Shown here: positions 22,048 through 30,259 of the stretch, piece after piece
Layout of the letters: every line of letters begins with the position of its first letter
Position numbering within the stretch: the first letter of the stretch is position 1
From: an uncultured Eubacteriales bacterium
Lineage (GTDB): Bacteria; Bacillota; Clostridia; Oscillospirales; Oscillospiraceae
Reading direction: 5' to 3'
DNA length: 43,820 bases
Assembly: GCA_949296115.1 (NCBI GenBank)
Contig: CASFNR010000028.1
Location: 1-43,820, forward strand
Made by a program: the position numbers and the translations under genes
Notes under the pieces: generated by a model
Database searches by the model: none
Seen by the model: the letters and a program-made list of their open reading frames with translations, nothing else
What the model was told of the DNA's origin: nothing

Positions 22048-24072
22048 ATGGACAAAAAGATTTTATTCCTTGGATTGGACGCAGCGATGCCGGATCTAAT
22101 GAAGAAATTCATTGCGGAAGGCATCATGCCCAACACCGCAAAACTGATGGACCAAGGTATTTTTTCCCGGCTGGAAACAGTATTTCCTCCCCTGACAGCT
22201 GCCGCATGGACCGCAATTATCAGCGGTGCGGGTTCCGGCACCAACGGCGTTCCCAGTTTGATGGTTAAGCACCCCGGCGAGGAATTGGATCACTGGCATA
22301 CATCCTTTGACCGCAGAGAGGTGCTCTGTGAGACGCTTCTCGACGTCGCCAGAAGAATGGGAAAGAAGGTCGCCTTGATTAACTGGCCGGAAACCTTCCC
22401 CATGGACGAAACATTTACCGAAAAAGACGGCGTCCAGTTGGCCGGTTCCCTGAACCCTCCATTCCGTTATTTCTTCATGCCGCTGTGGGACGTTGCTTCC
22501 AGCGCCTGTTTCTCCAACAAGCTGCTCCACTGCAATCAGATCCCCGGCCGTGCTGTGAAGCTGGAGAGCAAACCGGCAAAAGGCTGGGCGAATCTGCCCG
22601 ACAGCAAAATGCCTTGCCTGGAATTTGAGATCACCGTCCCGCCCACTTATGTGGAGGGATACAAAATGCAGGTCCTGATTTTCGCCTCCTCCGAGGAAGG
22701 CTACGACCGGATGCTCATCAGCGAGACCAAAGACGCAGCCCGGGCCATCACCAATCTTGCTGTCGGCGACTACGGCCCGTGGATCACCAAACGCTTCCGT
22801 TCCGGCGGCGAAGAACGGGACGGCCGTTTCCGCTTCCAGATTCTGGAACTGAGCAAGGATGGAAAAGACTTTAAGCTGTATCAAAGCGCCATCAACACTG
22901 CTGGGATTTACTCCATGCCAGCCTCCCTGACCGAGGAAGTGGAACGTGTTGCCGGCACCTATATGGAAGTCGATGACCCTTGGGCATTTATGGACGGCTG
23001 GATGGATTCCGATCTCTATCTGGAGCAGCTGGAGCTGCACGCAAACTGGTGGGGTAACGCTACCAAGTACATTCTGGAAAATAAGGAATGGGACTTTGCC
23101 TTCAGCTGGGTAGGAACCATCGACCACATCGAACACGCCTTATACGCAGGCATCGAGCCCAAGTCCCGTGTCTACAGCGAACGGACCGCTCCCTTCTGCT
23201 GGTACATGATTCGGGAGGTTTATCGTCAGGTTGACCGCAACATCGGAAAGATTCTGGAGCATGTTGATCTGAACGAGACATATGTCATCCTGATTTCGGA
23301 TCACGGAATGACGCATTTGGATTGGAATCCCTTCGTAAAGGAGCACCTGTCCCGTGCCGGACTTCTGAAGTACAATCTGGATCTCAGTACGGACGACCCC
23401 TCCAACCTCTCCATTGACTGGAGCAAGACCAAATGTCACCCTCTGGAACCCTGTCATGCCCATATTTTCGTAAACCTGAAGGGCCGCGATCCCCATGGAA
23501 TTGTGGAGCCTGAGGACTATGAAGCAGTGCAGGAGGAGATTATCAACTGTCTCATGAGCATGCGTGACCCAGAAACCGGCGCGAATGTTGTGGCCTACGC
23601 ACTGAAAAAGAAAGAAGCGGGCCGGTTAGGCATTGTGGAGGGGCCTGGATATGACCGGGTCGGAGATGTACTGTACGCCTGGAATCCGGGCTATATGTCC
23701 CACCCCTTTATTTATCGCTCCGCCGTGAAATACCGGGACGGCTCGGAACGTATCATCGCCAACAAAGAGTTGTATGAGCAAGCGGTCCTGTGCAAAAACT
23801 TCCCGGATCTGATTGCCGGCATTGTTGCGGAAAACGGAGGAGATTATACCGCCGTATGCGGGAATTTTACCGGGGTTCACCTGGCGGACCCCACCCTCCA
23901 CGATATGCACGCCTGTATGCTGCTGACAGGCCCGGGGGTCCCAAAGTATGAGCGGAAATTCGCAGCAAGAATCATTGACGTTACACCCACAATCTGCAAA
24001 ATTCTGAATATTGACGTGCCAAAAGATGCGGAAGGAGGCGTCCTGTATGATATCCTGGACCGGATTCGATAA
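22048..24072 (+). CDS. Alkaline-phosphatase-superfamily phosphodiesterase/nucleotide pyrophosphatase-like enzyme
   Basis: This 674-residue protein starts LFLGLDAAMPDLMKKF with a metal-binding Asp, followed by FPPLTAAAWTAIISGAGSGTNGV, the nucleophile region of type I phosphodiesterase/pyrophosphatases. Further metal-site motifs are TIDHIEHALYAG and LISDHGMTH. The C-terminal GVHLADPTLHDMHACMLLTGPG carries the last His. There is no signal peptide, so it should be cytoplasmic. It could split a phosphodiester or phosphonate-type bond, or remove phosphate or sulfate; the exact substrate is unknown. GGAGG precedes the ATG. The end overlaps the next gene by 26 bases. Confidence 0.85.
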   Translation: MDKKILFLGLDAAMPDLMKKFIAEGIMPNTAKLMDQGIFSRLETVFPPLTAAAWTAIISGAGSGTNGVPSLMVKHPGEELDHWHTSFDRREVLCETLLDVARRMGKKVALINWPETFPMDETFTEKDGVQLAGSLNPPFRYFFMPLWDVASSACFSNKLLHCNQIPGRAVKLESKPAKGWANLPDSKMPCLEFEITVPPTYVEGYKMQVLIFASSEEGYDRMLISETKDAARAITNLAVGDYGPWITKRFRSGGEERDGRFRFQILELSKDGKDFKLYQSAINTAGIYSMPASLTEEVERVAGTYMEVDDPWAFMDGWMDSDLYLEQLELHANWWGNATKYILENKEWDFAFSWVGTIDHIEHALYAGIEPKSRVYSERTAPFCWYMIREVYRQVDRNIGKILEHVDLNETYVILISDHGMTHLDWNPFVKEHLSRAGLLKYNLDLSTDDPSNLSIDWSKTKCHPLEPCHAHIFVNLKGRDPHGIVEPEDYEAVQEEIINCLMSMRDPETGANVVAYALKKKEAGRLGIVEGPGYDRVGDVLYAWNPGYMSHPFIYRSAVKYRDGSERIIANKELYEQAVLCKNFPDLIAGIVAENGGDYTAVCGNFTGVHLADPTLHDMHACMLLTGPGVPKYERKFAARIIDVTPTICKILNIDVPKDAEGGVLYDILDRIR

Positions 24073-24964
24073 ACCCATCGTCAAAATCGGACTCATTGGA
24101 TGCGGTCGAATGGGTCGGTGCATGCTTGAATGCATGATGAAATCGGGCTACCCCGTGATCGTCTACGACAAGTATCCCCCCGCTATCGAAAGCGCAAAGG
24201 AAATGGGTGCGCAGGCGGCTGAGACACCCCGTCAGCTGGCTGCAGCAGCCGATATCGTTCTGATGAGCCTGCCCGGCCCTGCACAGCTGGAAGACGTGAT
24301 CTGGGGAGAGAGCGGATTGATCTATGGTATGACTTCCGATCATGTCATCATCGATACCAGCACTGTAGACCCCGGAACCACCCGCTCCTTCTCCGCCCGA
24401 ATTGCGGAGGAAATAGGCGCCGCCTATTTGGACTGTCCGATTCTTGGCCGGCCTTCGGCCGCCGGCAAATGGATGCTTCCCACAGGCGGAAATCCCAAGG
24501 CCCTTGAAAAAGTCAGACCGGTTTTACTCACCTTTGCAGCGGACGCTATTTCCGTCGGAGCTTCCGGCGCCGGCAATGCTCTGAAACTTCTGAATCAGCT
24601 GATGTTTTCCTGCATCAACGCCATCAGCGCCGAAGTCATGGCCATCAGCGACCATGTTGGAATTGATAAAGAGGTGTTCTACGCAACCGTAGCAGGTTCC
24701 TCCGCCGCCACTGTCAGCGGTTTGTTCCGGGAGGTGGGAAAGAGCATTGTCGAGAACCGCTTCACCTCTCCCTCGTTCACAGTGGATCTGCTGATCAAGG
24801 ACGCAAAGCTGGGGCTTCAGATGGCTGCGGATGCCAACGCCCCCTCTGTGATCGCCGGTATGGTCCAAATTTACAATGAGCTCGCCCACACCGAGGGTCT
24901 GGGTGTCCAAGATACCAGTTCCCTGTACAAAGTATTTTCGCAGCATTACCAAACGCTGAACTGA
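24047..24964 (+). CDS. Beta-hydroxyacid dehydrogenase (3-hydroxyisobutyrate/tartronate semialdehyde reductase family)
   Basis: This 305-residue NAD(P)-dependent enzyme has the Rossmann motif IGLIGCGRMGRCM. VIIDTSTVDPGTTRSFSARI corresponds to the substrate-binding DxSTxxP block (DCPILGRPSAAGKW replaces the usual DAPVSGG). The catalytic Lys lies in GAGNALKLLNQLM. Family members oxidise 3-hydroxyisobutyrate, or reduce tartronate semialdehyde to glycerate. AAGGAGG sits 8 bases before the ATG at 24047; a longer start at 24011 lacks such a site. It is translationally coupled to the upstream enzyme and followed by a LarA-like protein, suggesting a hydroxy-acid branch of sugar catabolism. Confidence 0.9.
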   Translation: MISWTGFDKPIVKIGLIGCGRMGRCMLECMMKSGYPVIVYDKYPPAIESAKEMGAQAAETPRQLAAAADIVLMSLPGPAQLEDVIWGESGLIYGMTSDHVIIDTSTVDPGTTRSFSARIAEEIGAAYLDCPILGRPSAAGKWMLPTGGNPKALEKVRPVLLTFAADAISVGASGAGNALKLLNQLMFSCINAISAEVMAISDHVGIDKEVFYATVAGSSAATVSGLFREVGKSIVENRFTSPSFTVDLLIKDAKLGLQMAADANAPSVIAGMVQIYNELAHTEGLGVQDTSSLYKVFSQHYQTLN

Positions 24965-24988
24965 TCGACCAAGGAGGATATACTTTCC

Positions 24989-26455
24989 ATGAAACTGAAT
25001 TTCGAATATGGCCATGGCCTAATGAGTGCCGAATTACCAGACAATACAGACGTATTTATTCCCGGGCAGACAGTTGCCGACCCTGCGTGTCTGCCCCAGG
25101 ACTGGGACACGCTGTATGGCGCGACACGGGATTCCATCGAACATCCCATCGGAATGCCCCCGCTTCGTGAAATTGCTAAAAACGGAAAGGGAAAGAAAGT
25201 TGTCTTTGTCATCCCGGATATTGTGAAAGGCGGCATTCAGCCCACCGCTCACCGGAAGGTTGCGGTTCAGGCCTGCCTGGACATTCTCTTTGAATGCGGC
25301 GTCGAAAAGAAAGATGTCCTGCTGCTGATTTCCAATGGTCTGCACCCCCGTGCCACCATGGAAGAATACAGGAAAATTCTCGGTGAAAAACTGTTCAACG
25401 AGTTCTTCTGGACCAATCAGATTACCTCCCACGATTCTGAGGACGAGGAGCATATGATGGATCTGGGAACCACCCAGCGGGGTGACCCGGTGCTCATGAA
25501 CAAATATGTTTTTGAATGCGACATTCCCATCCTGATCGGTCATGCCCAGGGCAACCCTTACGGCGGATACTCCGGCGGCTATAAGCACTGTGCAACCGGT
25601 ATCACGCACTGGAGGAGCATCGCATCCCACCATACACCGAAGGTCATGCACCGGGGAGATTTTACCCCCGTCTCCAATCACTCCCTGATGCGTACAAAAT
25701 TTGATGAGATTGGAATGCATATGGAGGAGAAAATGGGGCACCCCTTCTTCTGCTGTGATGCGGTTCTGGATACCTATTCCCGACAGATTGCAATTTTCTC
25801 CGGTTACGCCAAGCTGATGCAGCCCGCCGCCTGGGAAATTGCCAACAAGCGCACCTATGTCCCCTTCGCAAAAGAGAAATACGACGTTATGGTGTTCGGA
25901 ATGCCCCAGGATTTTCATTATGGAGACGGAATGGGCACCAACCCGATTCAGATGATGCAGGCGTTGTCTGCTCAGGTCATCCGTCACAAGCGGGTAATGA
26001 AGGAAAACTGCGTTATCATCTGCTCTTCAACCTGCAACGGCTATTTCCACGATGAGCGTTGGCCCTACCTTCGTGAGCTCTATGAAATGTTCCAGCATGA
26101 CCACATGAACATCCTGCCGGACATGGATCGATACGGCGAGTATTTTGCCACGAACCCGGAATATATCCGCAAATATCGTTTCGCAAACGCATTCCACCCC
26201 TTCCACGGTTTTTCCATGATGAGCTGCGGTCACATTGCGGAAATGAACACATCGGCGATCTACATTGTCGGCGCCCAGGAGCCGGGCATCGCTCGGGGTA
26301 TGGGACTCAAAACCCGGGCCACTTTTGAAGAAGCGCTGGAAGATGCCATGCGAAAGTATGTCGGTCCAAACCCAAGGATCCTGGCACTTCCGCTGGCCTT
26401 CAAGGTCGGCGCCGTTCATTTGTGTATGCTGGATAACGATTTGTCTGATGTCTGA
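24989..26455 (+). CDS. LarA-like (lactate racemase family, DUF2088) protein
   Basis: This 488-residue protein resembles LarA, the nickel-pincer enzyme that racemises or epimerises 2-hydroxy acids. Matching blocks are SNGLHPRAT with His119 (His108 of Lactobacillus LarA), YGGYSGGYKH with Lys199 (the cofactor-tethering Lys184) and His215 (nickel ligand His200). At the position of the second catalytic His174 there is Asn189. The wider family includes malate, 2-hydroxyglutarate and gluconate-type racemases or epimerases, so the substrate may be a sugar acid. Cofactor genes larB, larC and larE are not in the window. AAGGAGG precedes the ATG. Confidence 0.85.
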   Translation: MKLNFEYGHGLMSAELPDNTDVFIPGQTVADPACLPQDWDTLYGATRDSIEHPIGMPPLREIAKNGKGKKVVFVIPDIVKGGIQPTAHRKVAVQACLDILFECGVEKKDVLLLISNGLHPRATMEEYRKILGEKLFNEFFWTNQITSHDSEDEEHMMDLGTTQRGDPVLMNKYVFECDIPILIGHAQGNPYGGYSGGYKHCATGITHWRSIASHHTPKVMHRGDFTPVSNHSLMRTKFDEIGMHMEEKMGHPFFCCDAVLDTYSRQIAIFSGYAKLMQPAAWEIANKRTYVPFAKEKYDVMVFGMPQDFHYGDGMGTNPIQMMQALSAQVIRHKRVMKENCVIICSSTCNGYFHDERWPYLRELYEMFQHDHMNILPDMDRYGEYFATNPEYIRKYRFANAFHPFHGFSMMSCGHIAEMNTSAIYIVGAQEPGIARGMGLKTRATFEEALEDAMRKYVGPNPRILALPLAFKVGAVHLCMLDNDLSDV

Positions 26456-26565
26456 TTGATTTTCAGATTCTGACTGGATTTCGCGCCCTTTCCGAAGGCA
26501 AGCCATAGATGATCTGCTCATATTGTTTTATCTTTCTTCAATTCCATTGATTTCCTCCCTGAGGG

Positions 26566-26602
26566 AGAGGGCCGCCATAGCATTGTGGCGGCCCTCTTTC
26601 CA
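26566..26602 (+). terminator. Terminator of the LarA-like operon
   Basis: AGAGGGCCGCCA (26566-26577) pairs with TGGCGGCCCTCT (26586-26597), followed by TTCCATTTTTC. The T-run is interrupted, so efficiency may be moderate. Confidence 0.75.
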
Positions 26603-26639
26603 TTTTTCTGCGTCAGCATAGGCACCGCAGCGCCGGGAC

Positions 26640-26668
26640 TTGCATTGCTTCCCTCCGCCGGATATAAT
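26640..26668 (+). promoter_or_regulatory. Promoter of the two-component system
   Basis: TTGCAT (26640-26645) and TATAAT (26663-26668) are separated by 17 bases. Downstream, TTAA-containing units occur at 26685-26716, including GGTTAAACTGG, which resembles GGTTAAGACTGG upstream of the VTC gene. Confidence 0.65.
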
Positions 26669-26748
26669 GGAATTGTCCTTATCCTTTTAAGCGTATTTAA
26701 AGTTTTGGGGTTAAACTGGTGAAAAAGCATTGGAAAGGGAGAGAAACC

Positions 26749-27423
26749 ATGCGACTATTGTTAGCGGAGGATGAAAAAGCGCTGTCCAGAGCCTTGACTG
26801 CCATTCTGGAGCGGAACAATTATTCCGTGGATCCGGTGTATGATGGGCAGGCCGCTCTGGATTATCTGAAAGCCGGGAACTATGACGGCATCATCCTGGA
26901 TATCATGATGCCCAAGGTGGACGGGATTACTGTTCTGAAGGAAATCCGCAGTCAGGGCAGCCTGATCCCTGTGCTGCTGCTCACCGCCAAATCTGAGGTA
27001 GACGACAAAGTGCTGGGGCTGGACGCCGGCGCCAACGACTACCTGACCAAACCCTTCAATACCCGGGAACTGCTGGCCCGGATTCGGGCCATGACCCGCA
27101 CCCAGACTGCCCAGGCAAATTCTCAGCTTCAGATGGGGAACATCACCCTGGATCGGGCCACTTTCGAGCTGTCCTCCCCCACCGGCAGCTTCCGGCTGGC
27201 CAACAAGGAATTTCAGATGCTGGAACTGATGATGTCCAATCCCAAAACTCTGATCTCCTCCGAGCGGTTCCTGGAAAAAATCTGGGGCTACGACACCGAG
27301 GCAGAGCTGAATGTGGTGTGGGTATATATCTCCTACCTGCGCAAAAAGCTGGCCGCCCTCCATGCCAACATCCAGATCAAGGCCACCCGGAATGCGGGAT
27401 ATACCCTGGAGGAGCTCCCATGA
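26749..27423 (+). CDS. OmpR-family response regulator
   Basis: This 224-residue regulator has an N-terminal receiver domain: MRLLLAEDEKALSRAL with the acidic pair, phosphoacceptor Asp in YDGIILDIMMPKVDG, LLLTAKSE with Thr, and KPF. A C-terminal winged helix follows (ANKEFQMLELMMSNPKTLIS, VWVYISYLRKKLAA). The ATG at 26749 follows AAGGGAGAG; a longer start has no site. The stop overlaps the kinase start (ATGA). It probably binds the TTWAG repeats upstream of the VTC gene and may act on its own promoter. Confidence 0.95.
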   Translation: MRLLLAEDEKALSRALTAILERNNYSVDPVYDGQAALDYLKAGNYDGIILDIMMPKVDGITVLKEIRSQGSLIPVLLLTAKSEVDDKVLGLDAGANDYLTKPFNTRELLARIRAMTRTQTAQANSQLQMGNITLDRATFELSSPTGSFRLANKEFQMLELMMSNPKTLISSERFLEKIWGYDTEAELNVVWVYISYLRKKLAALHANIQIKATRNAGYTLEELP

Positions 27424-28649
27424 TCCGGGCGCTGCGAATCAAGCTGGTTGTGGCCGCCATGTTCTCCCTGACGGTGGTGCTGACGGTGATTCTCAGTGTG
27501 GTGGCTGTGGTTGGCTACCAGCGCACCGTATGGAGCGCCGATGTCACCTTGTCCATGCTCTCCGCCAATGACGGGAAATTTCCAGAGGACCTGTTTTCCA
27601 AAGGGGACTTTCTCCGGGAGCACCCCAGAATTTCCCAGGAGCTGCCCTATGAATCCCGGTATTTCTCCGTTTTTCTGTCCCAGGATGGCAGTGTACTCTC
27701 CGCCAACACCGGGAAAATAGCAGCAGTGGACGAGGAAACCGCCGTTTCCTTTGCTGAGAGCGTCCTGTCCGGTGGGAAAGAGCAGGGATTTGTGGGAGAT
27801 TACCGCTACATTGTGTATTCCGTCGGAACGGAAACCCACATTATCTTCCTGGACTGCGGGCGCATTATGTCCATGTTCCGGGGAATGGTTCTCATCGGCA
27901 TTGGGGTATCCCTGACCGGACTGCTGGCGGTGGGGCTGCTGCTTGGGTTCCTGTCCGGGCGGATTGTCAAGCCATTTTCCGAAAATTATGAAAAGCAGAA
28001 GCGGTTTATTACCGATGCCGGTCACGAACTGAAAACTCCTTTGACCATCATCGATGCCGACACGGAAGTATTGGAAATGGATATCGGGGAAAATGAATGG
28101 CTCCGGGACATCCAAATTCAGACCAAACGGCTGGCAAACCTGACCAATGATTTGATTTTCCTATCCCGGATGGAGGAAAGTCAAGCCCGTATGGAGATGA
28201 TTGAATTCCCCCTGTCGGATGTGGCGGAGGAGACGGCGGAGGGCTTCCAGGCCCTGGCCAAAACCCATGGCAAAACCCTAATCTGCCGAATCCAGCCCAT
28301 GATCTCCCTGCAGGCCAATGAAAAAGCTCTGCGGCAGCTGATTTCCATTCTTCTGGACAACGCAATAAAGTATTCCGACGAGGGCGGACAGATTATCCTG
28401 ACTGTGGAAAAGCAGAAAGCAAGCGTATCCCTCTCTGTTTTCAACACCGCCCAATCCGTCCCTCGGGAGAGTCTTTCTCACCTGTTTGACCGGTTTTATC
28501 GGACAGACGCCTCCCGGAATTCCCAGACCGGTGGGTATGGCCTGGGACTATCCATTGCCCAAGCCGTTGTAAGCGCCCATAAGGGCAGAATCACCGCCGC
28601 CACCCAGGATGAACGGTCTCTTCAAATCACAGCAGTCTTTCCGTTGTAA
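27420..28649 (+). CDS. Membrane sensor histidine kinase
   Basis: This 409-residue kinase has two transmembrane helices (about 8-32 and 155-180) that enclose an extracellular sensor domain of about 120 residues. There is no long HAMP domain. The H-box is FITDAGHELKTPLTII, the N-box LLDNAIKYSDEGG, and the G boxes GGYGLGLSIAQAVV. It should phosphorylate the response regulator encoded just before it; the genes overlap by 4 bases. The signal is unknown. A terminator follows, and the VTC operon then has its own promoter. Confidence 0.95.
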   Translation: MIRALRIKLVVAAMFSLTVVLTVILSVVAVVGYQRTVWSADVTLSMLSANDGKFPEDLFSKGDFLREHPRISQELPYESRYFSVFLSQDGSVLSANTGKIAAVDEETAVSFAESVLSGGKEQGFVGDYRYIVYSVGTETHIIFLDCGRIMSMFRGMVLIGIGVSLTGLLAVGLLLGFLSGRIVKPFSENYEKQKRFITDAGHELKTPLTIIDADTEVLEMDIGENEWLRDIQIQTKRLANLTNDLIFLSRMEESQARMEMIEFPLSDVAEETAEGFQALAKTHGKTLICRIQPMISLQANEKALRQLISILLDNAIKYSDEGGQIILTVEKQKASVSLSVFNTAQSVPRESLSHLFDRFYRTDASRNSQTGGYGLGLSIAQAVVSAHKGRITAATQDERSLQITAVFPL

Positions 28650-28657
28650 CCCATCGG

Positions 28658-28694
28658 CCGGACGGCCGGGAGCCTTTCCCGCCGTCCGGTTTTT
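28658..28694 (+). terminator. Intrinsic terminator of the two-component operon
   Basis: CCGGACGGC (28658-28666) pairs with GCCGTCCGG (28681-28689), followed by T5. Confidence 0.88.
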
Positions 28695-28715
28695 CGGCGA
28701 ATTCCCCCAAGCAAA

Positions 28716-28771
28716 TTTTAGGTTGGCTTAAGGCGTTCTTTTAGCTCCGGTTAAGACTGGGGCGATATACT
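28716..28771 (+). promoter_or_regulatory. Response-regulator-type half-sites and promoter of the VTC operon
   Basis: Four TTWAG half-sites are at 28716 (TTTTAG), 28727 (CTTAAG), 28739 (TTTTAG) and 28750 (GTTAAG), spaced 11, 12 and 11 bases, all in one orientation and on one face of the helix. A -10 TATACT follows at 28766-28771. The -35 position (about 28743-28748) is not consensus and lies under the half-sites, which fits activation by an OmpR-type regulator. Confidence 0.7.
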
Positions 28772-28828
28772 GCACTCATTCTCAAGGCCCCCCGAGCGGG
28801 GGAACGTGATAAAGAAGGAGCATTTTTT

Positions 28829-29548
28829 ATGGCCTATCAGGCAACCTTTCAGCGATTTGAAATCAAATATCTGCTGAACCGGCAGGACAAAATCAAAATC
28901 CTGCAGGCGATGGACCCCCACATGCGCCTGGACACTTACGGGCGCACCACCATTCGGAATATTTACTTCGATACAGACAATTACCGGCTGATTCGCCGCT
29001 CCCTGGAGAAGCCCGCCTACAAGGAAAAGCTCCGGCTGCGCAGCTACCAGGCTGCAGGACCCCAGGACCCGGTCTTTGTGGAACTGAAAAAGAAGTATCA
29101 GTCGGTGGTATACAAGCGGCGGATGACCCTGCCTCTGGAGCAAGCCGTGGAAAGCTTCGCCCAGGGAACACCTTTGCCCGCCCTCTCCCAGATCGGGGAG
29201 GAAATCGACTATTTCCGCCGCTTTTACCAGACTCTCCGCCCGGCAGTGTTTCTGTCCTATGAGCGGGAAGCATTCTTCCCCCTGGAGGGCGGAGATTTTC
29301 GGGTGACCTTCGATGAGAACATTCTCTACCGCCGGCAGGATCTGTCCCTGGGCAGCGGCGTTTACGGCATCCCCCTGCTGGAAGAAGGGCAGACTCTGAT
29401 GGAAATCAAGACTTCCGGCGCCATTCCTCTGTGGATGAGCCGGATTCTGAACCAACGGCATCTGTACAAAACCTCCTTTTCCAAATACGGTGCAGCCTAT
29501 TGCCACATGACGGCAGGAAATCGTCAGCTCTGGAAGGAGGCAATGTAA
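28829..29548 (+). CDS. VTC-domain (polyphosphate-polymerase-like) protein
   Basis: This 239-residue cytoplasmic protein has the VTC/CYTH tunnel fold pattern: FQRFEIKYLLNRQDK with Arg/Lys at the start, IRNIYFDTDNYRLIRRSLEKP, KEKLRLRSY, PVFVELKKKY, VYKRRM and LMEIKTSGAIP. In yeast the VTC4 domain makes polyphosphate from ATP, and several bacterial members are also thought to be polyphosphate synthases or polyphosphate-binding. GGAG precedes the ATG. The stop overlaps the DUF4956 start (TAATG). This gene pair with a Cthe_2159-type lipoprotein is a recurring neighbourhood in Firmicutes. Confidence 0.9.
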   Translation: MAYQATFQRFEIKYLLNRQDKIKILQAMDPHMRLDTYGRTTIRNIYFDTDNYRLIRRSLEKPAYKEKLRLRSYQAAGPQDPVFVELKKKYQSVVYKRRMTLPLEQAVESFAQGTPLPALSQIGEEIDYFRRFYQTLRPAVFLSYEREAFFPLEGGDFRVTFDENILYRRQDLSLGSGVYGIPLLEEGQTLMEIKTSGAIPLWMSRILNQRHLYKTSFSKYGAAYCHMTAGNRQLWKEAM

Positions 29549-30243
29549 TGAACGGCACTTTTTTCGGAGGGCTGTTTGACACCTCCCTGACCGATGTGAT
29601 TTCCCCGGGAGATTTTCTCCTCTGCGTGGGCAGTTCCCTGGTGATCGGCCTGTTTCTGGCGCTGTGCTACCGGTTCCGCTCCCGGTGTACTCGGAGCTTT
29701 CTGGCAACCCTCGCCCTTCTGCCTGCAGTGGTGTGCGTGGTCATCATGATGGTCAACGGCAACGTGGGCACCGGCGTGGCGGTGGCTGGCGCCTTCAGCC
29801 TGGTGCGGTTTCGTTCCGCTCCCGGCTCCGCCAAGGAAATCGGCGCTATCTTCCTGGCCATGGCCGCCGGCCTGATCGCCGGTATGGGCTATCTGGGCTA
29901 TGCGTTCCTATGCGCTGTTGTGCTTGGCGCAGTCAGTGTGGTATACAACCAGCTGGATTTTGGGGCTGGAAAGCAGGCGGCCCTATATAAGACCCTGCAC
30001 ATCACCATCCCCGAGGATCTGGACTACACCGGGGTGTTTGATCCCCTGCTGACGGAATATGCCTCCCGGTGGGAGCTGACCCAGGTGAAAACCACCAATA
30101 TGGGCAGCCTGTTCCGCCTGACCTATGACCTGACCCTGCGAAGCCAGGGCTCTGAGAAGGCCCTGATCGACAAGCTCCGCTGCCGCAACGGGAATCTGGA
30201 AATCTCCATTTCCCGGCAGGAAACGGTTCTGGGAGAGCTGTAA
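29548..30243 (+). CDS. DUF4956 membrane protein
   Basis: This 231-residue protein has four predicted helices (about 20-140) with the DUF4956 core GTGVAVAGAFSLVRFRSAPGSAKEIGAIFLAMAAGLIAGMGY, then a soluble C-terminal domain of about 75 residues. In related loci it accompanies VTC-domain proteins; it may form a membrane channel or scaffold for polyphosphate made by the VTC protein, but this is not established. The ATG at 29548 overlaps the previous stop and has GGAAGGAGG upstream. Confidence 0.88.
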   Translation: MNGTFFGGLFDTSLTDVISPGDFLLCVGSSLVIGLFLALCYRFRSRCTRSFLATLALLPAVVCVVIMMVNGNVGTGVAVAGAFSLVRFRSAPGSAKEIGAIFLAMAAGLIAGMGYLGYAFLCAVVLGAVSVVYNQLDFGAGKQAALYKTLHITIPEDLDYTGVFDPLLTEYASRWELTQVKTTNMGSLFRLTYDLTLRSQGSEKALIDKLRCRNGNLEISISRQETVLGEL

Positions 30244-30259
30244 TTCAGGAGGAAGTTTG

